Assembly (NCBI RefSeq): GCF_000003855.2
Contig: NW_003101655.1
Location: 310,001 to 374,000, forward strand
DNA length: 64,000 bases
Direction of reading: 5' to 3'
From: Blastomyces gilchristii SLH14081
Taxonomy: Eukaryota > Ascomycota > Eurotiomycetes > Onygenales > Ajellomycetaceae
Shown: positions 9,917 through 22,000 of the stretch, piece by piece
Layout: the number at the start of each line of letters is the position of its first letter
Numbering within the stretch: position 1 is the stretch's first letter
The notes under the pieces: model-generated
What the model saw: the letters and a program-made list of their open reading frames with translations, nothing else
Told to the model about the DNA's origin: nothing
Databases searched by the model: none
Program-made: the position numbers and the translations under genes

Positions 9917-12489
9917 CTACTCTGTAAAATGACATGGATCCATCGGCGCATACGCCCCCCACCCTTCCTCTTCCGCCGTTCTCAGCACCCCATCATGATC
10001 CTCCCCAGGCCTCCCACTCAATATATCCACCAGCTCCTTCAGCCCCATCCAAAAATCATTCTTCGGCTTTCGACGAACCCAGTCTGTATCTGTTTTATCC
10101 AACCCATCGCGCCCGTCAACGCCCGGACCCACCGGCCCAAAAACAACCTCGCTTCCCTTAATCCCAATAACGACACTGGACATGGGATCCGCCGCAATCT
10201 TCTCCTTTTCCAGCCCAAAGAACGTCTCCATGTGCTGTATGCATTTTATAGCCATGCGCAGTGCCCGCACGCGGTCCATCGGTGACGGTTTCCCGCCCTG
10301 CTGGTAGTGGCCCGGTACCGCGGCGCGCGATTCGAAGCGGTCGTGCGCTTCCCCTTTGATCATGTCGGCGATTACCTGCGTGGTGTACGTGGCTGAGGCG
10401 TGCTCATTGCGTAGGATTATCTTGCCCGCGTGGCTAGCTCCGCGGTCGGTAGAGAAGTTGTGGCGGAGGTACTCGATGTCCCGCGCGAGCATTTTTAAAT
10501 CGATCCCCTCCTCAGGAATGTAGACGGCGTAGGCACCGATGGCGAGCCCGGCCATTGTGGCTACGTAGCCTGAGAGGCCGCCTTGGGTTTCAACCACGAA
10601 GACCCGTCGGCGGGAGGAGGACGCCGATTGGCGGATTACGTCGCAGAAGTTGATGAGGGCGTTCAGGCAGGTATCGCTACCGAGGGAGTATTCAGTGCCC
10701 GGAACGTTGTTGGAGATAGTCGCCGGGAGGATGACGAGGGGAATTCGGAAGGCGGGGAATTCATTTCGGGCTTTGCGGAGCTGGCTTACGGCAGTAAACG
10801 CTTCGAAGCCGCCAATCACAAAGAGGGCATCGAAATTGTATAGCTCGAAGCATTCGGCGACCTTCTCAAAGTCTTCGGAGGGGAGGCCGCGGTTTGTGCC
10901 GATCTCCGAACCGCCTTCATTTACCCACGTGTCTGATTCAAGCCATGTAACTTCTCGGACTGAACCTAGAGGCTTATCCGCGTGGTGTCGAATAAGGCCT
11001 GGAAAGCCGTTGTAAATCGCAATTGGTGTGTGACCACGGGCGATACAGTAGGCTACAGCTGCGCGCGTTGCGGGATTCATACCACCAGCGGGCGCACCAA
11101 CGTGAATAATTGCGATTCTCATTCGCTGACACGACGATGTCCTAGTTAGTATAATTTCAAGCATAGCCTACTACCTGCAGTAAAAATTTAAACCTACTTT
11201 GCTCTCTGGTAGCTGCAACTTGGGATGGTGAGGAGTCGCCGTGTTGATGTACGCCCTGTGATAGGCTTTAAATTCCGCATCTCGCAATTCCAACGCTGTC
11301 GCAAAGTCTCTATCCTTGATGGCCTGGGTTACCATTTTCGTGACTCGAACAGCGTCGAGGAGGGACGACCGCTCGATTTTGTTTTCTCTAATGGTTATGA
11401 TCGGTGAAGGTGAGCCGGGTTTGGCTTCCAGAACAGCTCGGACAGCTTCTATTCCCTGAAGTGTGCCCAACCACCGATCGTAAGCACAGGCAGGGCCTCC
11501 TCGCTGTGTATGGCCGAGAATGGTCACCCGAGTGTCAAGCTTCAACCTGTTGCTCAGTAGATCCTTCACGGATTCCGAGGATATCTTCTTCAAGTTGCTA
11601 TCCTGTGCGCCTTCAGCTACGATTACGATAGTGCGGCGCTTGCCTCGTTTCCGATTCTATTCTCAAACGAGAAACTGGTTAGCACTGTATGCATCTTCGT
11701 ACAGGAGCCGAGTATTTGATCAGCACCAACACGAACCTGGGTGATGATGTCACACATGTCATCTTCCCAGCCGTCTCGGGGAGGCCTCTCCGGGATAAAC
11801 AACCAGTCTGCCCCCGTACTGATGGCCGACATTAGGGCCAGCCAGCCACAATGCCGCCCCATCACCTCAATCACGAAGCCACGTTGATGGGAAGCAGCCG
11901 TATCGAACACATAGTCGACAGCCTCACATATACGATGGAGTGATGAATAACAACCAACCGTAGCATCAGTTGTCGACATATCATTATCAATAGAACCTAC
12001 AATGCCAACAATATTGAGGGAATCGTACGGTTTCGCCTGGTCCAAGGTCAATTCCCCCTTCTGAACCAACTCGCCCAATAAACCGGCCCATTCTCCACGG
12101 AAGATATCTGCCCCGGTCAAACTGCCGTCACCACCGCATACAACTAGCGCATCGATTCCACGCACAACCAAATTCTTAGCCGCCTGTAGACGTCCTTCTC
12201 GTGTCAGGAAGCTCATGCTGCGAGCAGAGCCAATCAGGGTACCTCCCCGCGACAACCAGCCGCGCACATCTTCCCAATGCATCCGCTTAATAAACTTCCC
12301 GCCTCGAACTAGGCCTTCATAACCCTCATGGATAGCATAAGCCTCGCAACCACAGTGGATAGACATGCGGATGACGGCGCGGACCACGCCATTCATACCG
12401 GGGGCATCGCCACCACTTGTGAGCACAGCGATACGGCGACGCTTGGAGAGCATAACTGAAGTGCTACTAGCGCTGGCAGTGTCAGCCAT
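9917..12489 (-). CDS. ATP-dependent 6-phosphofructokinase (fungal two-domain)
   Basis: Exons 12489-11737, 11656-11198 and 11125-9917, all phase 0, giving 806 residues. It phosphorylates fructose 6-phosphate to fructose 1,6-bisphosphate, the committed step of glycolysis, in the cytosol. The N-terminal half carries the active site: [10 protein letters not shown] at about 24-33, [12 protein letters not shown] and catalytic [16 protein letters not shown], then [11 protein letters not shown] and GHTQRGG. The C-terminal half is the duplicated regulatory copy, starting at [19 protein letters not shown], where the catalytic loop reads [15 protein letters not shown] and so lacks the catalytic Asp. Length matches fungal PFK subunits (about 780-830). 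The start is the Met of MADTASASS (context CACAATGG). The sequence upstream ends in TTGCAG, so a 5' UTR intron is likely. Confidence 0.95.
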
Positions 12490-13247
12490 TGTGTTGGCGG
12501 ACTGTTGGCTGAAACTGGCGAAATATCGAAAAGATAGAATTCCCTGCAATAGTATGGTGTTTTATTCGTAATGGTTAGCAATTGAGATGTACCTGGCTAT
12601 ATGTTGGGCAAGGAGGGAGGTTGGCGGTGATGCAACGTTGTAACCCTAGGAGAATTCCCCCGTAAGACGCTAGCAGAGCATAGCAATCCAATGCTGGCAC
12701 AGGAGCAACAATTAAGACAAAGACAATGGCAACTGGCCTTAATTGATGGGATATAAAGTAATTTCGTCTCACCCAGCCAAAAGACAAAGCGGTTCGATGA
12801 CGGCGTCATGATGATTAAGCGGGGCTATTTCGGTGAGCAACCAGAAATCACTAGTCTTAATTGAGGTTAGTGCGGGGCAGAGCTCCCAAACTTGGAAGAC
12901 TTACCCAGGTGGTCCGTGCATACCCTGAAGTCGGATAATTTTACTTCCGTTTGCCGTCGTCATCATCACATGATCATCGTTGCTGGCTCTGTGTTGAACT
13001 GAACTGAAACTACATTAAGCAAAGAACATACAATGCATGCACATTGAACCCTCACTACGGGATTAACATACTTATAAGCTTAGTACGATTGTGCCGATGT
13101 TTCCGCTAACCCCCCCAGATTACACAATGTTTCCCTAAAGCACCAGCAGCTATGCACAGATACCACAGAACGGACCTTCAGGAAGCTCTCGAGGTCCTTG
13201 AACAACCCAAACCCAATCAACTGCCTCCTACCCCCCAGGCTGTCAAA
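12490..13247. promoter_or_regulatory. Bidirectional promoter region, PFK / MED17
   Basis: About 760 bp between two divergent start codons. A likely PFK leader intron ends at the TTGCAG about 60 bp upstream of its ATG. On the MED17 side, an in-frame ATG at 13152 precedes the preferred start at 13248, and the CCCCCCAG just upstream of 13248 could be a leader-intron acceptor. No TATA element stands out. Confidence 0.5.
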
Positions 13248-15467
13248 ATGGAGGAATCATTTCCTCTTCCATTGCGCCCCTTCATCCAGAAGTCAGCGAG
13301 AGAACCGGACTCGTTACCCATTCGAATCGCCCAGATTAATAGTCAGCGCGGCTCCTTTCGCAATGTCACTGAACAGAGCCTCCAAGCGGAGATAGATGCG
13401 CAGCGGGCTAGAGCGGCTGCAGGCCTGGAAGCTGAGGAAACTGAAGAAACTGAATCACAGGAGGTCAAGTCAACAGACAGGTTGGAGCAGTTGTTTAAAA
13501 GCAGGGCCGAAATTGTAGACTTTGTAGCGTGCGCCTTGCCCCCAGATATTTATTTTGTTCATGAAATCAAGGACTGCTTTAGGCTAACGCGACCACATAT
13601 AGGCAAGCCCATGCTGAAGCCAACTACGCCCTTGACCTCGTGTCCCTGCTTATTTCCAAATATACACCGCGCCAGGCTGAGATTTCCATGTCTCCTTATC
13701 TCAAGCAAAAGGCACCACTAGGTTCATTGGGCATCGATATCATCAAAACGCCAGAGAAGACAGAATCTGCTCAAAAGGAAATCGTCGATTTGTCGCGGGG
13801 TTGGAAGTTGGAAACCTTTGATTTTGCAGCCAATAAGCTGCTACAGGCTGCCTCCCGGCTGGAGCAGGAGGTTGCCGCGGAGACAAAGTACTGGGCGGAC
13901 GTCCTAAGTATCAAGGAGAAAGGGTGGAAGATTTGTAGAATTCCGCGGGAAAGACAGACGTTAGGCGTACAATGTGGCTTCTTGGAAGGTTCGTTTTATT
14001 ATTCTAAAGTGTGCCCTCGTGACTAATATCCATCGGCTAATTGAATTTTGAAAAGCTACGCCTACTCTCCGTGATCGTGGTCTTGCTGCCCTGAGACGAG
14101 GGGATGGAGGTGATCTAATCCTGGACCGCGGGCTACAGCCGTCCCAACCTCGTTCTCTACGGGTTCGTGTACAGCAACACGACCAAATAGTCGGATGCTC
14201 AAAGCTGATTTCCCTGGAGTTGGCGCCTGGTGACGACACAATCGAACACCGCATTCGTTTGGCTAGAGATGTCCTGTATGAAGAAGAGCTGTTCCATGAA
14301 CTTAATCGTGAAGCGCGCACTCTACTACAACATGGAATCCAGAGCAAGGAAAATTTGATCCAGTTCCAGGCCAGCGATAATCAGCAAATTCTTATCGACA
14401 TGGTCGGTTTAGATGCATACAATATTTCGGATCTAAACCAGCAGGAACATGCAGAAGACGCTCTAGCAGAGGCTGTGGCGCAATCTTTACGACTATTACT
14501 CTCCCATGCCCATCGAAAGAAGTACCGACGCAGGGCCCGAATTCCGCCACCAGTCACATTGAAACGCCGGCCAAATCCAGAATACTCCCTCATACGACCA
14601 ATTGTCAGTTATCTGCAACACAAATCAGCGCTGCAATGGTTAAGATCTTTTCTTAGCACCATAACACGTACATTACAACTAGCCGGCTTAAAATGTAAAC
14701 ATGATGTCTCCCCGCTAATATTCGTGAGACTCCCACCCATGAACAAAACCATTCCCTCTCCCTCGGAGCCGGACACTTTGCCCTTCGTCGAAAGACTTGT
14801 AGACACTTTCCTCACACCACTTGAGTCCATCGTAACCGGCACCTTCCTCTCTCCAACCTCCAACTTCAAGATCCGCATCGTAACCAATATAAGCCCCAAT
14901 GGGTACGGGACGGAATTCGAAATAGCAACGAACATGACTTCCGGCTCGCGCACTAAATCCAGCTCGTCCCGCTTTGGCCTCCGCGATGATCTCCAACAGC
15001 TCCTCCTCCACCGCTTCACGATCGATTTGGTATACCTTATTCCAACACTAGCGTGGGATACGGGTACGGAATCGTCTCCACCGCCCATCTCCTCGCAGCA
15101 GAAGCAAGAACAAGGGCAAGCGCAGGTACAAACAGAACAGACTCATTTCAACACCCCTGTCCAACCCCGTGCCTCACACCCAACGCCATGGACACCCACA
15201 TCCCCTGAGAACGGGGAACTGGTTGCCTCCTCCCCCACGCAGCGCCGTAGTAAGAAGCTCAATATTGACCTGCGGCCAGAGAGGTTGACTATTCAATGTC
15301 AATGGTTAGGCGCTGGACTAGATGCTAATCTAGGAGAGGCCTTGGAGTCAATGGCTCGTGGAGGGAATGTAATATATTCATGGAGTGATGATGGTGGGGG
15401 TGAAGAGAAGACATTGCAGAGTGTTATGGGCCTTCTGAGTCAGTCGGAGACTAGGCCTGAATTGTAG
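13248..15467 (+). CDS. MED17: Mediator complex subunit 17 (Srb4)
   Basis: Exons 13248-13528, 13603-13988 and 14056-15467, giving 692 residues. MED17 is the scaffold of the Mediator head module that bridges activators and RNA polymerase II in the nucleus. Recognised from the N-terminal ESFPLPLRPFIQKSAREP, the coiled segment LEQLFKSRAEIVDFVAQAHA running into ALDLVSLLISK, the GWKLETFDFAANKLLQAA block, and TLRDRGLAALRRGD followed by LRVRVQQHDQIVGCSKL. These appear in the order and spacing usual for fungal MED17. The C-terminal part includes a Gln/Pro-rich low-complexity insert (QQKQEQGQAQVQTEQ). The first intron uses donor GTGCGC, which restores DFVAQAHAEANYAL. The Met at 13248 is chosen because family members begin shortly before the SFPLPLRP motif; an upstream in-frame ATG at 13152 would add 32 residues. 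Confidence 0.9.
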
Positions 15468-16495
15468 TTGATGCGGGCGGATTGGGAACGGGTGATTTGC
15501 AGCTTCTCATCTCTTTCTGTATGATTGGGTCACTGGGTCTTGTGTAACTTTATCAACCCTGATGGTCTGGGGGATAGGAGAGCTTTCTTAATATAAGGAA
15601 AGCCATATATGACTTAGTAACTACATATTTACATTCAATACTATCCCATGCAATAGTATTTTCTGCACAACTTCGTAGCATGGTTACCCAATATATCAGG
15701 TTCTAGTTGAACATGGTTAGAGAAAAGCTGAGTATGGTTAGAAAGGGAAATGATATTAAAGATAAGAATTATAGAGTAGTTACTCTCTAGAATAAATCAA
15801 CTGAAAACACTTTCATTTTTTAAATATAGTCTCCTCCGATGGCTGAGTAAGCGTAGCTATAGTTACCGGCTCTCGGCTTTCTTTGCCGAATTAGGGTCGA
15901 CAAACCCGTGGCTGAGATCGAACTTCAACCTCAGCAAACAACCAGCTGTAACGTATAACCTGCAACAACGACAACAACAATAGCAACAGCAACATCTCGA
16001 AGTCAGCCCTTACATTTCGAAATTATTTTTCCCTCTTTCTCCTTTTTAGTTTCAGCAGGAGGACGCAGTACACCCACGCTCATGACATCAAGCTCTGGGA
16101 GTCTACATACCCAGTTACACCTCATAGCTAGCTAGCCTGCTGCTCTCTCTCCCCCCCATCTTTCATTCGTCTTATTGGTTTGATACCTGGATAAGACCAA
16201 AATTTGAGGCAACTTATTACAGTGCCGCTGATGGAAGAATCAAAGCATTAATTTAATCATAAGATTGTGAACCATCTGCTCTTCAGTAATCCCCCCCCCC
16301 AAGACAGACACGCCCAGCCACTCATTGTATTTCCACAAACAACCGGCTGGGAGGAGGAGTCCAATCATCACAAGATAGGGAACATATATAAATATAACCC
16401 GTTATCTCGCCGGAAGAATTCTTGCGGTTTGTGACACTCGGCTTCTCGCATCAGTCCGCTCATGAGTTTCCGGCCCGGCATCCATCACCTCAACC
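15468..16495. promoter_or_regulatory. Intergenic region MED17 / ISN1
   Basis: About 1 kb holding the MED17 3' UTR and the ISN1 promoter. An ordinary block at 15840-15940 has two small stem-loops (CGGC/GCCG at 15874-15888 and GCTGAG/CTCAGC at 15911-15935), and CAA-type repeats follow at 15962-15992. No supported gene. Confidence 0.45.
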
Positions 16496-18353
16496 ATGAC
16501 AACTCGATATAGAGTGGAATGTAAGGTTCTTCCTTTACGTTGTACTAGTATCCTTGGAACTTGAGTTCGGCTAACTTTCGACGCTTAGACGCCCTTAAGG
16601 TTGGTACTGAGCTTTTCCCGGTCTGCTGTACTGTTCATGGAGAGACTATAATCCCATGGCTAACTTCGCCCACTGTTCCGAGAGATAGTCTCATCGCAGG
16701 GACCAGTTAGTAAGTTTCTTTTTTCATTGCTATCGAACCTTCCATAGAAAATGACTAACATTGGGAATGGTTAGATTGAATGGATCAAGGTAAGATGCGT
16801 CGCCCATATTATATTTTTATGCGCCCCCCACATATCGTGCCCGCGCCGGATCCAAGCAACCATCATTTGGTTAACTATTTGCTGTGGCATAAGGCAATAG
16901 CTAATCTCAGCTATAGGGACTGCTCGCCGTTCCTTTCGTGCTACACTCGCAACCAACTGCGCTATACCAAGAGCACAGTCCCAACCTTGCCCAGCCAGCT
17001 GCTAAAACTCATGACCGTTATGTGGAGATCATGCATGATGTTGAAAATCTCATCAACGACCATAGTAATTCAACGCCGTACCTCCAAGACTGCTTGTCAA
17101 ACTGACTAGCGATGTAAAACTTCAAATTCACTAATTCGTAATATAGTCAGTCACCAAAAGGGTAAAAGCAAACGTCCTTCAAAACTGAAGCTTCTAGTTC
17201 CTAGCATTGGAACTTTCTTCACTCCTCTACTTTTGGTCGATGCCTTCAGATATCAGGATAAGAAACGATCCATCAGCAGTCGGCGATTTGTGCCACCATC
17301 GTTCAACGATATTCGCAACATCCTCAACACAGCGCAACTCTTAGGCCTTATCAAAGGCGGAGGGGTTGACCTCATCACTTTTGACGGCGACGTGACACTC
17401 TACGACGATGGAGCATCACTTACTATGGACAACCCAGTCATTCAACGGATAATCCGTCTCTTACGCCAGGGGAAGAGGGTCGGTATCGTAACCGCTGCTG
17501 GATACACTGAGGCACTCAGGTATTACGAGCGTCTTCACGGTCTGTTAGACAACGTGAAAAACGACCCAGGCCTTAATGAGCACCAGCAGAATAATCTTAT
17601 AGTAATGGGTGGCGAGAGCAATTTCCTGTTTAAGTTTGACAGATCATCCCCTGATTTGCTCTCACCTGTCGAACGGAGCGAATGGCTCCTGGATGACATG
17701 AAGCTGTGGCAAGAGGAGGATATCACCGAATTGCTGGATATTGCTGAAACTGCACTCCGTGACTGCATGGCTAAGTTGAAACTTCCAGCTACCCTTGTTC
17801 GCAAACCGCGGGCGGTTGGCATATCTCCACTCGAGGGCAGCCGTATGCACCGGGAGCAGCTCGAGGAGACGGTTTTAGTAGCACAACAAACGGTTGAATT
17901 TTCATCGGTAGGCGAACGTCTACCGTTCTGTGCGTTCAATGGTAAGCCAATGATATTCCTAGCAGCTTCCAAGAGTTTTAGGATCGCTCCTTCTTGTCAT
18001 TGTATTTCCACAACTAACGACTGCTCCTAGGAGGAAACGACGTATTCATTGATATTGGCGATAAATCTTGGGGTGTGCGCGCCTGCCAACGTTACTTTGG
18101 CGGTATTCCGCAGTCCAAAACTCTGCATATCGGCGACCAGTTCCTTTCTGCGGGCTCTAATGATTTCAAGGTATGATCCACCCCCTCCCAATTTGCTCCG
18201 CGTGTTGATAACCTAGTTCTAACATCGTCCTTGCTGCCCATATGATCCTTGCAGGCCCGCCTTGCATGCACCACATCTTGGGTATCTAATCCCGGTGAAA
18301 CGGTGCAGTTACTAGATGAGCTCGATGAATTGGAGAAACAACATCATATCTAA
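16496..18353 (+). CDS. ISN1: IMP-specific 5'-nucleotidase
   Basis: Eight exons: 16496-16520, 16589-16599, 16689-16709, 16775-16789, 16917-17095, 17151-17941, 18031-18170 and 18255-18353, giving 426 residues. Isn1 dephosphorylates IMP to inosine in purine salvage. The joined N-terminus reads MTTRYRVEYALK-SHRRDQL-IEWIK-GLLAVPFVL, as in Isn1. The HAD-fold nucleophile motif DGDVTLYDDG is in the large exon, with IVTAAGYTEA and VMGGESNFLFKFD after it. The C-terminal acid motif is in DIGDKSWGVRACQRYFGG and GDQFLSAGSNDFK. Length is typical. Exons of 11, 21 and 15 nt make this gene easy to mis-annotate. The join between 17095 and 17151 relies on a weak donor (GTCAAA) and is the least certain boundary; no better in-frame donor was found. 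Confidence 0.88.
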
Positions 18354-18419
18354 ATGATACCCACACATGCTTTGATCTGTCTTTCCAGTTAAGAGTGCAG
18401 GATATTATGTTGCAGGCTG

Positions 18420-18999
18420 CTCCCTAGCTTCAACGTTCCGGGAAGGAGCTTTTATGGTTCATATGTCAACGAGAGTCTTGTTGCGGCAATTATATTCCCA
18501 AATCTAATGAAATCGACGAATGAAAGTTTCTCCATACTTTTGTAGCCGGAAATGAGTTTGTTCTGTAGGTCAACGTTCTGAACGAAGGACACCTCTTTCC
18601 TCTGTCCATTGCACGAGTCAACGTAATATCTACTACCTTATTCCCCATAATGTATGCTACCCTTCGGACTACTTCGAAGTACGTACATGTAGAGAAGCCA
18701 CGTAAATCTATGAATTCCGTTCCATTCCTTTCTCTTTCCCCAGTCAAAGAGACGACATTCTTGAAATACTTCTTGAAAATCCAAGTCCAGTTCCACTCTT
18801 TCTCAATCCCAACAAACCACTAGAACGAATTCATCCCGGACATCCACCAAACGCCGACCATATAAGCATCTTCTTGATCCTCCTTAAAAGTGCCTACCAA
18901 GCAACAATAAAACCCGTCGTGTACTGCTCACTCGATTGTTTCCGCCCACAGCAGAGAATGGAATTACAGATCGTTATCTGTGTCCGTGTTGACTACTAA
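18420..18999 (+). pseudogene. Decayed coding sequence, family not recognised
   Basis: Continuous protein-like frames run over about 580 bp but are broken. The first part reads LPSFNVPGRSFYGSYVNESL and onward, then shifts frame near 18530. The next frame, FLHTFVAGNEFVL, meets TAG at 18566-18568 and continues VNVLNEGHLFPLSIARVNVI. A plausible 65-bp intron (18679-18743, GTACGT to CCCCAG) joins TTSN to QRDDILEILLENPSPVPLF, and the frame closes with TAA at 18997. The DILEILLENP stretch has an ankyrin-helix feel, but this is too weak to name a family. It starts about 65 bp after the ISN1 stop and runs the same way. It could be a dying gene or an assembly error; the amount of open sequence favours former coding DNA. 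Confidence 0.4.
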
Positions 19000-19009
19000 C
19001 ATTTTTAAT

Positions 19010-22000
19010 TTACCTGTTAAACCAACATATGATACTCTTCGTTTTCTGGCATGTGACGACCCATTTCATTGAACAACTGTGGTGGATTCGATAAAGCTTT
19101 GCGAATTTCAAGCAACAAATTGACAGTCTCGGTATTCCGGACTTCTCGGCGTACTTTAGTGGTGTCATATTATTATTATCTACCGAGTCAATATCAACTT
19201 TGTCGGTGTGAAGCAGTAGCGGGATAACTTCCTGCTTCCCATATTGTGCAGCATCGGATAGAGGTGTTCGACCTATATTGTCCTCTGAATCAACATCGAC
19301 TTTGCTAGTGTTAAGTAGTAGCTTCATAGCATGGCGGTGCCCATATTGTGCAGCATAGGATAGTGGTGTTCGACCACTATTACCTCGCGAGTTAGGATCA
19401 ACTCTCCGACTCTCCATTATTAAACCCAGCACAAATAGCATATGACAGTGGTGTGCGACCTCTGCTATCCGATGCCACAGGATTGACTTGGGGATTCTGA
19501 AGTAGCAGCTCAACAACCTTCTCATTCTGTTCATATTCAACAGCAAGTGACAGTGGTGTGCGGCCCAAGTTATCCTATGAGTTAGGATCAACTTTGTACT
19601 TCTCAGGCAGCAACTTGACAACATCTGTACCCGGTCTAAGACAAATGACCTGTGACAGCAGTGTCCGACCATTGTCATGCTTGCTGTCTAGCGTCCATCT
19701 TCTGGTTTCCAGCAGGAAATCAATGAGTGTCGGGGGGTGATACAGTGCGGCGCGTGCCACGGATTGCCGGCCGGTACGAGATCGATCGATCGATGTCCTC
19801 GCACAAACTTCGGGCGAGGGTTTGGATGTGAGGATTGTCGGGGAGAGCTTTTGCCTATACTTCTATGAATGCCTTGATGGTTTTGTTCCCCCTGGTGCTC
19901 ACTATGGAAAAAGGGGTACTCCACCTCCTAGCTTCGTCGTCGAGATATGACAGGCTGGACGGGTGAATTCTGATGAGATTTGGCAGATTGTCCGAAGCTA
20001 ATACAAACATAACAACTGGCCTTGACAAGGTAGTCAGTCATCATAAACTTGAAACCATTTGTCGCCCCTGATAGTTGTAATAAAGTCCTCGTGCAATATT
20101 CCAGCTCCCGCTGCTACGTCGGCGTGATACAGCACACTAGTATAAGCATATACCAAAAATGGAAATGCTTCTTCCATTGAAGAAATCTTCCTCCATCCTC
20201 CGGAAGGAGAAATGGTATCGGTTTCAATGTAATTGAGACAACACTGCTTCAGTCGCTCGTGGCTTTGTCCTAGGACGTCAGTTCTCAGGGCGGGCGAAAG
20301 TAATTCCAGTCCATCCTCCGCAAGAAGAAAGTCCTTCGCTGACTGGTGTATAAATTGAATTGCATAGTGAGTTCTTCGGACATGGTTTTCTCAGCTATTT
20401 AGCCCTTTGGAGCATTTGGGAAGAAATTTCACTGTTATTATCGTATCAATCGGGGTAAATATGGCCCTCCTCCTGTAACTATTTAGGTCCTCAACGTTAA
20501 AGTTTGTGCCGGATAGTATCGCCAAGTGTAAATCTCTGGGCTTCAACGGCCGCTTTGCAAAAAGCAACCACTGCATGCAGAGCAGGAACTCTTCGTTTTT
20601 GTTTTTATCCCACGTCAAAATATCACGGAAGAACTGGTGCAGGTTGGCTTGCAGCTTGGTCTGCTGTTGATGTGGAGAGCAACCTTTTCACCACAAGATC
20701 AACCCACATGAATATGCCTGAAGCTTTCCTCCAAAGTTCGTCTCTAATTTCCTTTGCAGTATTACCTTTACTGATTCTTAATTCCTTGCTATGTATGTCG
20801 TCGGCATGACCCGCCTGGCGCTCGAGGTGAAGTTCAACGTGGCAGAGGATGAAATATTGGGGTAAATATTGGGGTATTTAAATATTTAATGTCGGCTTGC
20901 AAAACAAACCCGAAAGTTTCCATTTTGCTTGATGGCAGATTTCACCGATAAATGATGAATGAAGAACTTCACTATTTCTCTGGCTCCTGACTCATCGCAC
21001 TCATCCAATGCATCAATGAAATATATCACAGACAACATCCCACGGGATACTGCATCTCTAAAGAGATCCTTCAGCAATTCATCGTTCCACTCAAAGTTGT
21101 CCATGCTCTTCCAAGTATCAAACTCGGCAGAGCAAAAAATTGTGTGAGCTGCGGCAATTTTGTGAAAAGCTGTAGCAACAAAGATCGGTACATTCCAACA
21201 ACAGTCTTCTCCAGGGCGGCGCCTCGTGCGTGGAAAAAGAAGAAAATGACAGTTCTGTTCTGTATCTTCATCGCCTGTTTGACGATGAATTTCATCAACG
21301 TCGACTTTCCCGCCCCAGGTTTTCCCTTGATCCATAAAAATCCATGATATGGATCATCAGAGGCACCCAAAACCAGTCGCGATACTCCGGCGTCTTCAGG
21401 AGCCACCCACATGTTTCTGTGTGGGCAGTCTTGATGGACAATGGACATCAGGCATCATCTACTTGATCAAACTTCGACGACTTTAGAATCTTAGATATTG
21501 CGCCTTTGGAAAGGGATATTTTCTGGCGTTTGTTTGGGGGACAGATATGGAGAAGTTGTTAGAAGAAGCGTTACATGTACTATTGTCGTATTCTGTTCTA
21601 AACGTACTTCTTGGGTTTCAAGTTTTAGAAACCGGCAAATGGAAGAAAAGCTGCCTCGCATATGCTGCTGCTGCTGCATATCCCATGCCATTTATTATTT
21701 TTGTGGGAATCGCAGTAGTCCGATATATCACGGATCGAGGAAATGGAAGTCGGTAAAAACGCCTGCTGCCTCCGTCTCGAAACACAGAGCGTCGCACTGC
21801 TCTGCTTTCCGATCCCTCTCCACAGCAGCCTTTATAACCTTCTCCTTCTCGCCAGTTGCCATGTTTTCTCTGTGCACCTTCACATATTGTATGTCGCCTT
21901 CGTTGTCCTCGGGCCGTTGGACTTGCTCCGAAAGATCGCATCCACATTCATCGCAAGTATAGTTAGAGTCCAAGTGGATGTATGCCGGCTTGAATAGATG

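Noticed and set aside
15841..15940. Possible tRNA or small structured RNA (GTTCGATCT on the minus strand, two small stem-loops)
   Set aside because: The T-arm stem does not pair, no A box at the right distance and no cloverleaf; stems are only 4-6 bp.
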